From Brevundimonas sp. UBA4553 (GTDB taxonomy: Bacteria; Pseudomonadota; Alphaproteobacteria; Caulobacterales; Caulobacteraceae), in NCBI RefSeq assembly GCF_002387245.1, contig NZ_DGLD01000021.1, positions 1 to 64,000 on the forward strand: a stretch of DNA of 64,000 nt, in the 5' to 3' direction. How positions within the stretch are numbered: position 1 is the stretch's first letter; every line of letters starts with the position of its first letter. The notes under the pieces were generated by a model. It made no database searches. It saw only the letters and a list, made by a program, of their open reading frames with translations, and was not told where the DNA came from. The position numbers and the translations under genes are program-made. This document shows positions 57,691 to 64,000 of this stretch, piece after piece.

Positions 57691-57909
57691 ATGAAACGAC
57701 TGACGCCGATCGAACACGCCCGGGCCAAGGGCAAGATCATCACGATGAGCCTGCCCGATCGTGGTCCTGAAGCCCGCGCCGGTAATCTGGCTTGGCTGGA
57801 GCAGAGGAACGGCGACGGCTGGTTCTACGTGAAGGGCGACAACTACGCGTTCGAGAAGCAGGCCGATGCGACAGCGTTCAAGCAGCGGGTCATGAGCGCA
57901 TTGGTGTGA
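57691..57909 (+). CDS. Small hypothetical protein (element gene 7)
   Basis: A 72-residue protein with NLAWLEQRNGDGWFYVKGDNYAF in its middle, which reads as a small beta-sheet domain, ending in helix ATAFKQRVMSALV. No family is recognised. ATG 57691 lacks a clear ribosome site; the frame is open back to 57610, where it overlaps the SRAP gene end, so translation may begin there by coupling. Confidence 0.55.
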   Translation: MKRLTPIEHARAKGKIITMSLPDRGPEARAGNLAWLEQRNGDGWFYVKGDNYAFEKQADATAFKQRVMSALV

Positions 57910-58007
57910 TGGCGGCCCAGAGGTAGGCAGCCGGGCGCGGCCTTGGGTCACATGGCCGTGCTACGCCATTTGAGAACCAATGCGCTTTCCTGAGAAGGAG
58001 AATGCAA

Positions 58008-58118
58008 ATGAAGTCGATTTCTCTCAAGGTGGTCATTGGTCTTGGGGTGAGCGCGCTTTTAGCTGCCCTGGCTCTGATAGTATGGGCTGGCTTCGCAATG
58101 TCAGCGCACGGGGGCTGA
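58008..58118 (+). CDS. 36-residue single-helix membrane peptide (element gene 8)
   Basis: ATG 58008 is preceded by a good AAGGAG ribosome site, 7 bases away. The product has two Lys near the start (KSISLK), then one hydrophobic helix (VVIGLGVSALLAALALIVWAGF) and a short tail. This is the layout of small inner-membrane peptides such as holin-like or toxin-like proteins, but nothing identifies it. It lies just before a 13-bp tandem repeat. Confidence 0.55.
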   Translation: MKSISLKVVIGLGVSALLAALALIVWAGFAMSAHGG

Positions 58119-58150
58119 CGGCTTATCGAAGCGCCAAACGGGGGCTGACG
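58108..58150. repeat. Two 13-bp direct repeats, ACGGGGGCTGACG
   Basis: Identical copies at 58108-58120 and 58138-58150, 30 bp apart. The first contains the stop codon of the small membrane peptide, and the second precedes the TTG start of the next gene by 2 bp. They may have arisen by a small duplication. Confidence 0.7.
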
Positions 58151-58152
58151 AG

Positions 58153-58461
58153 TTGCAGCGTAAAAAGCGCACCCTCGACGACGTGGAAGCTTTTGCGGAC
58201 CGATTGGAGGGTCCGCTGGGAACGGCGTTGCGCGCGGTGGGGGCGACCATCGAGCGACGGTTAAGAGAGCGCGGCCAGGAATGGTCCGACCTCACCGATG
58301 TTGAAGTCGTGGATCTATTCGTGACGGCGTTAATGCAGACCGCCCCGGAGGCGTACCCCTCGATCGAGCGGAAGGTCGTTGAGGACTTAGTGTCCGCCAT
58401 GGCCGATAACATCTACCTAGAACTGGCCGCTAATGCGGAAGGCAGTGCGTCGAAGAACTGA
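58153..58461 (+). CDS. Hypothetical helical protein (element gene 9)
   Basis: A 102-residue charged, largely helical protein (RTLDDVEAFADRLEGPLG, VGATIERRLRERGQEW, VVDLFVTALMQTAPEAYPS). No family is recognised. The start is TTG 58153; upstream the frame closes quickly, and no ATG is available until well inside. It lies between two small genes on the same strand. Confidence 0.6.
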   Translation: MQRKKRTLDDVEAFADRLEGPLGTALRAVGATIERRLRERGQEWSDLTDVEVVDLFVTALMQTAPEAYPSIERKVVEDLVSAMADNIYLELAANAEGSASKN

Positions 58462-58606
58462 TGCTTTGAAACGACAAATACACCCTCACCTCAGCGCAAA
58501 AAGCCCGGCCCTGCTGTCGGCGCGGACATGAAAGTGTCAGGAACCGGACACAGGATGGGCCGTTTTATTCGCACTGCCCACTCATGACGGATACGTGGAG
58601 GTTCGA

Positions 58607-58774
58607 ATGTCCGGGAGCGCGACTGACCAACTTTTTCACAAGGTCGATGCGTTTCTTAAAGCCGCCTTGGCCGAGCGTGATCTCGCCGCCCGCGCCAGGC
58701 TGTTAGGCAAGGCTGTCTATTGGAACGAGATGCTCGCGAAGGCTAAAGGCCTGCCGGTTCGCAGTCGGAGTTAA
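58607..58774 (+). CDS. Small hypothetical protein (element gene 10)
   Basis: A 55-residue amphipathic helical protein (LFHKVDAFLKAALAERDLAARARLLGKAV) with a basic end. GGAGG lies 6 bases before ATG 58607. Its composition suggests a small DNA-binding or regulatory peptide, but no motif is recognised. Confidence 0.55.
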   Translation: MSGSATDQLFHKVDAFLKAALAERDLAARARLLGKAVYWNEMLAKAKGLPVRSRS

Positions 58775-58820
58775 TCGGGCGGGTTCACCCGCGACCAGTC
58801 ATCCACTTATGTCCCCGATC

Positions 58821-59042
58821 TTAGGCAACAGCGACCCGCGCTTCGAAAATGCATTCCCCGTTGGTGGCTGCAACGCCGACGGTGAGAGTCGTCAGGAGGC
58901 GCCCTTGGAAGGCGTAGTCCCTAAGAGCTTCCGACGTGGCCATCAGGGCCTGACCACGGGCCGCGCCATCATCAGCGGCGTATAGCTTCGACAGAAACGA
59001 GCGGCCGTCGATGACGATGCTGAAGTTATATACTCGGTCCAT
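58821..59042 (-). CDS. Small hypothetical protein (element gene 11)
   Basis: A 73-residue protein, MDRVYNFSIVIDGRSFLSKLY at its start and strands LLTTLTVGVAATNG, ECIFEARVAVA near its end; probably alpha/beta. ATG 59042 is preferred over the longer frame to 59102, since a GAGAGG element precedes it. It is the only minus-strand gene of the element apart from fragments. Its function is unknown. Confidence 0.55.
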   Translation of the reverse strand: MDRVYNFSIVIDGRSFLSKLYAADDGAARGQALMATSEALRDYAFQGRLLTTLTVGVAATNGECIFEARVAVA

Positions 59043-59361
59043 GGGTAGAGAACCTCTCGCGGCCCTAAGAGATCGAACTGTCGTGAAGCGGTCCCGCGAC
59101 AACCGCAGCGCCTAGGCACGACGAGATCGGTCAGCTTGAGGGGGCGTAGGTCGCCTGAAACGACGAAAGCCCGCCCCGGCGAACCGGAGCGGGTCTATGC
59201 TTCGACTGATGAGCTTAGACTTTTAACCAAGACGGACGGCCGGGCGACGCGGGACCCATCCTGCACGAGATCGAGGCAGCAGGGACTTGGCGCAGACCCT
59301 TGACGTAGCTGAGCCGCATTCCAAATATCCGCCGCCTTCAATCTTCCTTGGAGATGCTTCG
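59043..59361. other. Intergenic stretch within the element
   Basis: No gene is supported here. It holds a hairpin at 59170-59193 (CCCGCCCCGG, loop CGAA, CCGGAGCGGG), preceded by GAAAG. A related hairpin with the same CCCCGGCGAACCGG core lies at about 59675-59694, after the next gene. They may be terminators shared within the element. Confidence 0.5.
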
Positions 59362-59664
59362 ATGCGAACCATCGTCGTAGAACCTGCTGACGATGTCTGG
59401 TCCGTCAGCGTGGATGACGTTGAGCCCCAACTCTTCATGCGGGGAAGAGCGGCCGAAGAGGCCGCGAGAAATCTCGCCGAGTCCCTGGCCGCAGCAGGTG
59501 ATACCGTCGAAATTAAGCTATTTCTGCGCAATGGCGAAAAGGCCGCCCGGTTCATTTGCCTTCCACCATGCCCTGATGAGGATAAGCCTCTCCTTGTGGG
59601 CGGCAGTCTGTTGGGACGCGCGGCGGCCGGCGATGACGACGGCACTGGGAGGGCCGCCGCCTAA
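59362..59664 (+). CDS. Small hypothetical protein (element gene 12)
   Basis: A 100-residue protein with strands MRTIVVEPADDVWSVSVDD and helix RAAEEAARNLAESLAAAGD, then TVEIKLFLRNGEKAARFIC; the shape recalls the DUF2188-like small alpha/beta fold, but I am not sure. The C-terminal 25 residues are Gly/Asp/Ala rich. GGAG precedes ATG 59362; the frame is open back to 59287. Its role is unknown. Confidence 0.6.
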   Translation: MRTIVVEPADDVWSVSVDDVEPQLFMRGRAAEEAARNLAESLAAAGDTVEIKLFLRNGEKAARFICLPPCPDEDKPLLVGGSLLGRAAAGDDDGTGRAAA

Positions 59665-59818
59665 AGGCGAGAAAGCCGGCCCCGGCGAACCGGCCCCTTT
59701 GGCCGGGGACCCAAAAACATCTAGCGGGCTTCTGGGCCTTCACCCCACGACGCCAATGGTTTAGCTCACGACTGCGCCGGTCTTCGTAATGTATTCCGCC
59801 GGCAGGTTGGAGGGATTT

Positions 59819-60211
59819 ATGTCACGCCTACTCTTGGCTGGCCTGCTTTCGCTGGCTTCGATGTCAGCCGCTCATGCCCAGACGGCAACCCGGTTTGACC
59901 TCCAGTGTGACATCACGCAGCGGGTTCTCGGAGGATCCCGAGAGGTTGAACCCGTCCTGAGGAAGTGGCGGCTGCGGATAGACCTTTCACGAAAGGTTTG
60001 GTGCACTGATGAATGTCCTAACGTGTCTGATGTGGGGGATGTCACCAGCTCGCAAATTCACCTGCTGAACCCACTGACCGACGGCATAAGGATCAATCGG
60101 ATCACCGGGCTGTTGGAGACAACACCCTCAAGAAAGCTCGGTATGATTTGGACGTTGTCAGGCCAGTGCACTCGGGCACCGTACACAGCCATTCCCCAGC
60201 AAGCATTCTAA
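59819..60211 (+). CDS. Secreted hypothetical protein (element gene 13)
   Basis: The 130-residue protein has a clear signal peptide (LLLAGLLSLASMSAAHAQ, cleavage after AHA) and three or four cysteines in the mature part (DLQCDITQ, VWCTDECPN, SGQCTR). It probably has disulphides in the periplasm. GGAGGG lies 5 bases before ATG 59819. No family is recognised. It is unusual in the element as the only exported product. Confidence 0.65.
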   Translation: MSRLLLAGLLSLASMSAAHAQTATRFDLQCDITQRVLGGSREVEPVLRKWRLRIDLSRKVWCTDECPNVSDVGDVTSSQIHLLNPLTDGIRINRITGLLETTPSRKLGMIWTLSGQCTRAPYTAIPQQAF

Positions 60212-60407
60212 ACGGTCTCTGCAACTGCTCGGCGGGAGAAGGCTTCAGGCCGCCGAACGCCGGACGACGGATGTATTCGCCTTTCGCATCCTTGCCCCAA
60301 GCGCCGCCTTCTCCGACCCAGCTTTTGAGAATGAACTGGTAGAGGCCGGAAGCCGTCGACGTCGACGCCTGGACATAGGGCCGGTCGGCGGGCTTCGCAT
60401 CCAGGCG
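60212..60407 (-). pseudogene. Possible lysozyme/transglycosylase gene fragment
   Basis: On the minus strand one frame reads KPADRPYVQASTSTASGLY followed by QFILKSWVGEGG, close to the SSAAGLYQFI..TW motif of lysozyme-like transglycosylases found in phage virions. The fragment is about 60 residues, has no start or intact domain, and lies opposite the region just upstream of the integrase. It is probably a decayed phage lysis or virion gene cut by a recombination event. Confidence is limited by the short length. Confidence 0.35.
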
Positions 60408-61196
60408 ATGGCAGCGCCACAGATCAGCGACCACATTTTCCGTTGGCGCGATGAGATGGCGAAGACCTCGCCGCGCCAAGCGGACTATGCCGTCTCCGTT
60501 CTCGGGGCGATGCTCACGTGGTGCAAACGCCGCGGCCTGATCGCCGAGAACCGAGCGAGCGGGGTGGGAGACACCTACAGCAGCAATCGCCGCGGCAAAG
60601 TCTGGTCGCCCGCCGACGAAGAGGCGCTTCACAAGCACGCCCATGACTCGCTGCGCCACATTGCCGTGTTCGCCATTGAAACCGGCCTAGCACAGCAGGA
60701 CTTGCTGGCCCTCCCGAAGACGGCGATTCGCGGCAATGTCATCGTGACCCGGCGCTTAAAGAACGGCACCGATGTTGCGATCCCGATTTCGCCTCGCCTG
60801 GCCAACGTCATCAACGAGCTGCCGCAGAGCGATTCGGGGCATGTCCTGAACAAGCCTGACGGCAAGCCATGGGACGCCAAGGGCAACGGTATTCGCTCGG
60901 CCTTCCGTGATGCATGCGCCCTGGCGAAGATCGCCGGCCTGACCTTCCACGACCAGCGCGGGACCTATGTGACGCGCCGCCGAGCGATGGGCTGGACGGC
61001 CGAGGAAACGGCGCTGACGACAGGTCACAAGGTGGCCGGCGAGCAGGGCGCTCAGTCGTCCTACGTAGACCGCCAGACGGTCGCGATCGCCAATGCCGAG
61101 CGGCTCTGGGCACGATGCTATGGGCCAGACAGTGAACAAGCCCTGCAAACTGATCTGCAAACCAGAAACAAGAAAGCCGCCCAGAAGGGCGGCTAA
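60408..61196 (+). CDS. Tyrosine integrase of the element, perhaps N-terminally truncated
   Basis: The 262-residue protein has the catalytic part of a phage-type integrase: HDQRGTYVTRR (His, Arg), TTGHKVAGEQGA (His) and Tyr in SSYVDRQ. In box I, where TGLR..DLL is expected, the sequence is TGLAQQDLL, so the first catalytic Arg appears replaced. The N-terminal arm-binding and part of the core-binding domain are shorter than in typical members (about 330-400), and the first recognisable stretch is AAPQISDHIFRWRDEMAKTSPRQ. The last codons (RNKKAAQKGG) are encoded by the tRNA-terminator hairpin. The stop is 10 bp before the exact repeat. It is possibly inactive. Confidence 0.85.
   Translation: MAAPQISDHIFRWRDEMAKTSPRQADYAVSVLGAMLTWCKRRGLIAENRASGVGDTYSSNRRGKVWSPADEEALHKHAHDSLRHIAVFAIETGLAQQDLLALPKTAIRGNVIVTRRLKNGTDVAIPISPRLANVINELPQSDSGHVLNKPDGKPWDAKGNGIRSAFRDACALAKIAGLTFHDQRGTYVTRRRAMGWTAEETALTTGHKVAGEQGAQSSYVDRQTVAIANAERLWARCYGPDSEQALQTDLQTRNKKAAQKGG
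61176..61193 (-). terminator. tRNA-Cys terminator, overlapping integrase 3' end
   Basis: Stem GCCGCCC/GGGCGGC with an AGAA loop. On the minus strand it is followed by TTTCTTGTTT, about 20 bp after the tRNA-Cys 3' end. On the plus strand the same bases encode the last six residues of the integrase. Confidence 0.8.
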
Positions 61197-61206
61197 CTGT
61201 TTGTAA

Positions 61207-61256
61207 TCGCGATGGAGGCCTGACCGGGAATCGAACCCGGGTGCAAGGATTTGCAG
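61207..61256 (-). repeat. attR, 3' half of tRNA-Cys
   Basis: The 50 bases are identical to 55410-55459. They form the anticodon-loop-to-3'-end part of the intact tRNA-Cys. Crossing over in this segment integrates the element without breaking the tRNA. Confidence 0.95.
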
Positions 61257-61286
61257 TCCTCTGCGTCACCACTCCGCCATCAGGCC
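61213..61286 (-). tRNA. tRNA-Cys (GCA), integration target
   Basis: On the minus strand the 74-base sequence folds as a cloverleaf: acceptor GGCCTGA/TCAGGCC, anticodon arm GAGGACTGCAAATCCTT with GCA, T-arm CCGGGTTCGATTCCCGG, and encoded CCA. It is intact because the element carries a copy of the 3' half. The 5' half (61257-61286) belongs to the original chromosome. Confidence 0.97.
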
Positions 61287-61420
61287 ATCTGGACCCCAAA
61301 TCAGGGGCCCGAACCATCGCGAGGGGCGTCAGCTATCAGATCGGATTGTCGGCTGCAACGCACGGACCTATAAGCGCCGCAGATTTCTTCGCTTACGCCG
61401 ACCTAAAGGACCACGGAACC

Positions 61421-62050
61421 ATGGATTTCGCCGCTGCACGCAAGGTCATGCTGGACTCGCAGGTCCGTGTGAACGACGTCACGGACCGTGACCTGCAGGC
61501 TGCTTTCGGCGCTGTTGAACGCGAGCGATTCTGCGCCGCGGACCGCGCCTTCTCCGCCTATGCCGACATTGAGCCGGAGGTCACGGGCGATCGCCGCCTG
61601 ATGCTGCCGCGCGATCTGGGCAAGCTGATGCAGGCGCTGGACGCGCGCGCCGGCGAGAAGGCGCTGGTCATGGCCGGTCCCTACGCCGCCGCCGTTCTGG
61701 CGCGCATGGGGCTGTCGGTGACGGCGCAGGATTCGGACGCGGCCGTGTTCGAGGTGACCGGCGCCGCCCTGGCTGATGAAGGCGTTTCGACGGTCGTCGC
61801 GCCGCTGAGCCAGCCGCAGGGCGAGGGTTATGACCTGATCGTCAGCGAGGCCGCCGTGCCGGCGCGTCCCGAAGCCTGGATCGCCGCCCTGCGTCCGGGC
61901 GGTCGTCTGGCCGTGGTCGAGCGTTCGGGCGCAGTCGGCAAGGCGGTGCTTTATGTGCGCGGCCGTGAAGGGGTTTCGCGTCGGGAGCTGTTCGACGCCA
62001 TGCCGCCGGTTCTGGCCGAACTGATCCCGGCGCCCGCCTTTGCGCTCTAG
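61421..62050 (+). CDS. PIMT-like protein with lost SAM motif
   Basis: The 209-residue protein aligns in outline with protein-L-isoaspartate methyltransferases (MDFAAARKVMLDSQVRVNDVTDRDLQAAFG at its start, later LRPGGRLAVVER). SAM motif I, which in the true Pcm of this window reads EIGTGSGYQ, is VMAGPYAAAVLA here. Methyl transfer is therefore doubtful; it may have a structural or regulatory role. The upstream open frame is shadow over the tRNA. ATG 61421 has AAAGGA upstream. It is placed before tolC and popZ, as in Caulobacter. Confidence 0.8.
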   Translation: MDFAAARKVMLDSQVRVNDVTDRDLQAAFGAVERERFCAADRAFSAYADIEPEVTGDRRLMLPRDLGKLMQALDARAGEKALVMAGPYAAAVLARMGLSVTAQDSDAAVFEVTGAALADEGVSTVVAPLSQPQGEGYDLIVSEAAVPARPEAWIAALRPGGRLAVVERSGAVGKAVLYVRGREGVSRRELFDAMPPVLAELIPAPAFAL

Positions 62051-62183
62051 TCGCGGTCGGCGACGGACATCATCGTCGCCAGCGTGAAAAAAACTTAACT
62101 GGCGCAGGACGAGCGGAGTCTCCAACTACGCCATTCAGGCATTACGGGGCGCGCCGTCGGGGGCGTCAGGCAGGAATAGGTTC

Positions 62184-63716
62184 ATGTTGAAACGCTCGCG
62201 CGCGCTCGCTTCGGTTGGTCTGGTCGCCCTTGCTGTGGGGGGCGCTGCGGCTCCGGCGGCGGCTGAGACCCTGCAGGAAGCCATCGGCCTGGCCTATCGC
62301 ACCAATCCCACGCTGCTGGCGCAGCGCGCCACTCAACGCGCGCTGGACGAGACCATTGTCCAGGCGCGCGCGGGCCTGCGTCCGACCATCAGCGCCTCGG
62401 CCGGGGTGGATTATGTTCGCACTCGCGTGCAGGGCGGCCAGCTGATCGACACGGACGGCGACGGCATTCCGGACGAGGTCGCCCGCACGGGGACGACGGA
62501 AGACGACGGCGCCACCGCCAGCGTGAGCCTGTCCCAGAACATCTGGACGGCGGGACGCACGGCGCGCGGCATCGACGCGGCGGAAGCCAACGTCCGCGCC
62601 GGTCGCGAGAATCTGCGCGACATCGAGCAGCAGGTGATGGCCTCGGTCGTTCAGGCCTATGCGGACGTCGTGCGCGACATGGAGATCCTGCGCATCCGGC
62701 AGGAGAACATCACGGTCCTGCGTCGTCAGCTGGACGAATCCAACGCCCGCTTCGAAGTGGGCGAGATCACCCGCACCGACGTGGCTCAATCCGAAGCTCG
62801 TTTGGCCCAGTCGGACGCCGATCTGGCCAACGCCCAGGCGCAGCTGTCGGTGTCGCGCGCCGCCTACGCCGCCGTCGTCGGCCAGGCGCCGACCAATATG
62901 GAAACCCTGCCGGTTCTGCCGGGCCTGCCGGCTGATTTCGACGGCGCCCTGGATGTGGCGCTGATCGAGAACCCCGGCGTGCGGGCGGCGACCTACGCCC
63001 TGCAGGCGGCCGAGGCCAATGTGGCGGCTGCGCGCTCCGAATACCTGCCGTCGGCGCGCCTGCAAGCCTCCTATGGCGGCACGGCGAACGACCTGTCCGG
63101 CTTCGACCTGAGCGATCGCACCAGCTTCACCGCCGGCGCAAGCGTCTCCGTGCCCCTGTTCACGGGCGGCCTGAACCGGTCGCGCGTGGCGCAGGCGCTG
63201 GAGCGCGCCAACGCCGCCCAGATCAGCGTCGAGGGCGAGCGTCGCGGCGTGCTGCAGAGCGTCAGCTCGGCCTACGCCCAGACCGTGGCCGCCAAATCGA
63301 CCCTGCAAGCCGGTGAACAGGCTGTTCGTGCAGCCTCGGTCGCGGCCGAGGGCGTGCGTCAGGAAGCCCAGGTCGGACTGCGCACCACGCTGGACGTGCT
63401 GAACCAGGAGCTGGAGCTGCGCTCGGCCCAGGTCACCCTGGCCAGCGCCAACCGCAACCAGTACGTGGCCCAGGCCCAACTGCTGGCCGCCATGGGACGC
63501 CTGGGCGGACCCAACCTTGATCCGTCGATCGACGCCTATGACGCCGAGGCCAACTATAACGCCGTGCGCAATCGCGGCGGCCTGCCGTGGGACGGCGTGG
63601 TCGAGACCCTGGATCGCGTCGCAGCGCCGGGAATCACCCCCGCGACCGACGTCGAGGACGCGCCGATCGACGCCCAGTTGAAGAGCGAAGTCGTTCGCAC
63701 CGCTCCGGGAAATTGA
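62184..63716 (+). CDS. tolC: TolC-family outer membrane efflux protein
   Basis: The 510-residue protein has a signal peptide (LASVGLVALAVGGAAAPAAA) and the TolC repeat of long helices and strands: ETLQEAIGLAYRTNPTLLAQRA, the midpoint VGQAPTNMETLPVLPGLPADFDGALDVALIENPGV, and AGASVSVPLFTGGLNRSRVAQALERA with the family VPLF.GG signature. It forms a trimeric outer membrane and periplasmic tunnel for type I secretion or efflux. No inner membrane partner is adjacent. The C-terminal 50 residues are variable. Confidence 0.94.
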   Translation: MLKRSRALASVGLVALAVGGAAAPAAAETLQEAIGLAYRTNPTLLAQRATQRALDETIVQARAGLRPTISASAGVDYVRTRVQGGQLIDTDGDGIPDEVARTGTTEDDGATASVSLSQNIWTAGRTARGIDAAEANVRAGRENLRDIEQQVMASVVQAYADVVRDMEILRIRQENITVLRRQLDESNARFEVGEITRTDVAQSEARLAQSDADLANAQAQLSVSRAAYAAVVGQAPTNMETLPVLPGLPADFDGALDVALIENPGVRAATYALQAAEANVAAARSEYLPSARLQASYGGTANDLSGFDLSDRTSFTAGASVSVPLFTGGLNRSRVAQALERANAAQISVEGERRGVLQSVSSAYAQTVAAKSTLQAGEQAVRAASVAAEGVRQEAQVGLRTTLDVLNQELELRSAQVTLASANRNQYVAQAQLLAAMGRLGGPNLDPSIDAYDAEANYNAVRNRGGLPWDGVVETLDRVAAPGITPATDVEDAPIDAQLKSEVVRTAPGN

Positions 63717-63889
63717 CGTCGGATTAGCGTCACAGGGGAAAAACGTTCGTTGATTCTGACGGGCGTTGGTGCGACGACAGAGACAAGGGGAGGGCGAGTC
63801 TGTTTGTCCGGCCCTGATCGTCGCGCGCCGCCCGGCGCCTGTCGGCGGTCCCTATCAGGTTCAGCCCCGCTTCGCCCCAAGGTTCTGCC

Positions 63890-64000
63890 ATGACCGACCA
63901 GACCGCCCAGGAACCGACGATGGAAGAGATTCTGGCGTCGATTCGCCGGATCATCTCTGAAGACGACGCGCCGGCGGAAACCGCTGCTGCTGCGCCGGAA
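63890..64000 (+). CDS. popZ: Polar organising protein PopZ, N-terminal part
   Basis: The first 37 codons are in the window, and the gene runs beyond the right edge. MTDQTAQEPTMEEILASIRR and IISEDDAPAE match the DUF2497/PopZ N-terminal helix, which in Caulobacter binds client proteins such as ParB at the cell poles. An acidic Ala/Pro-rich segment begins at the edge, as expected. AAGG precedes the ATG. Position after tolC agrees with Caulobacter. Confidence 0.92.
   Translation, partial: MTDQTAQEPTMEEILASIRRIISEDDAPAETAAAAPE

Larger units (their letters stand above)
55410..61256. mobile_element. Integrated element in tRNA-Cys, about 5.8 kb
   Basis: It is bounded by 50-bp exact direct repeats; the right repeat completes the intact tRNA-Cys. 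Next to the right repeat lies a tyrosine integrase. In between are about thirteen small, mostly plus-strand genes with short gaps and 4-bp overlaps, including an SRAP-family protein and three zinc-ribbon proteins. No replication, conjugation, capsid, restriction or resistance genes are seen. It is a degenerate or minimal integrative element, possibly a prophage remnant or a satellite; a fragment of a lysozyme-like gene supports phage descent. Confidence 0.92.

Noticed and set aside
56721..57743. 340-residue minus-strand frame in the element
   Set aside because: Antisense to the SRAP gene, which has an intact active site and good start; the frame is a shadow.

Overview
The window comes from a high-GC alphaproteobacterium of the order Caulobacterales, most likely Brevundimonas or a close relative. 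The evidence is a set of lineage-typical genes and their order: fliX divergent from a flgI-flgJ-flbY operon and followed by dksA; a TolC-family gene followed by the polar organiser popZ at the right edge; a CC_3452-type secreted protein; and TrmFO, TadA, CobS and Ohr of alphaproteobacterial type. Almost the whole window is core chromosome. The exceptions are one small integrated element at 55.4-61.3 kb and several short palindromic repeat elements.

Layout. 0.1-3.2 kb: a palindromic repeat doublet, CobS, Ohr, a J-domain protein and BolA. 3.3-9.1 kb: a hybrid histidine kinase, an MscS channel, a threonine aldolase and an Atm1-type ABC exporter. 9.1-12.2 kb (minus): a two-gene response-regulator unit, accA and xerD. 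12.2-14.5 kb: overlapping aroK-aroB-acetyltransferase. 14.5-21.5 kb: an MliC-like lipoprotein, tadA divergent from an RluB-type pseudouridine synthase with a long repetitive tail, a GFA-family protein, rsmD, a Kelch protein, a low-molecular-weight phosphatase and mutL. 21.7-31.7 kb: two YceI genes (one fused to cytochrome b561), serS with an unusual insertion, surE-pcm, a small GIY-YIG nuclease between two repeat halves, a degenerate LytM protein and yajC-secD-secF. 31.8-44.5 kb: membrane and lipid-type enzymes, a MarR/MFS pair with a visible operator, trmFO, paired membrane proteins, uvrA, a truncated haemoglobin and an ABC-F protein. 44.8-49.5 kb: an EAL-domain protein, flbY, flgJ and flgI (minus), with fliX and dksA (plus). 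49.6-54.8 kb: gltX, small envelope proteins, a LOG-family enzyme, a TSUP transporter, tRNA-Asn and a TrmH-family methyltransferase.

55.4-61.3 kb is a roughly 5.8-kb element inserted in the 3' half of tRNA-Cys. An exact 50-bp direct repeat bounds it. It carries a tyrosine integrase next to the tRNA, an SRAP-family protein, three small zinc-ribbon proteins and about eight small unknown proteins. The right flank returns to core genes: a PIMT-like protein, tolC and the start of popZ.

Four features stand out. (1) A family of paired, inverted palindromic elements has a conserved outer stem and an inner stem that varies by compensatory change; the GIY-YIG gene occupies the spacer of one such pair and its stop codon lies inside the repeat. 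This could be a REP/nuclease mobile system. (2) The tRNA-Cys element has an integrase whose C-terminal codons overlap the duplicated tRNA terminator. (3) Seryl-tRNA synthetase carries an in-frame insertion of about 79 residues with lower GC. (4) A c-di-GMP phosphodiesterase-like gene appears to belong to the P-ring operon, which has a sigma-54 promoter. All names rest on reading the translations and motifs; no database search was possible.
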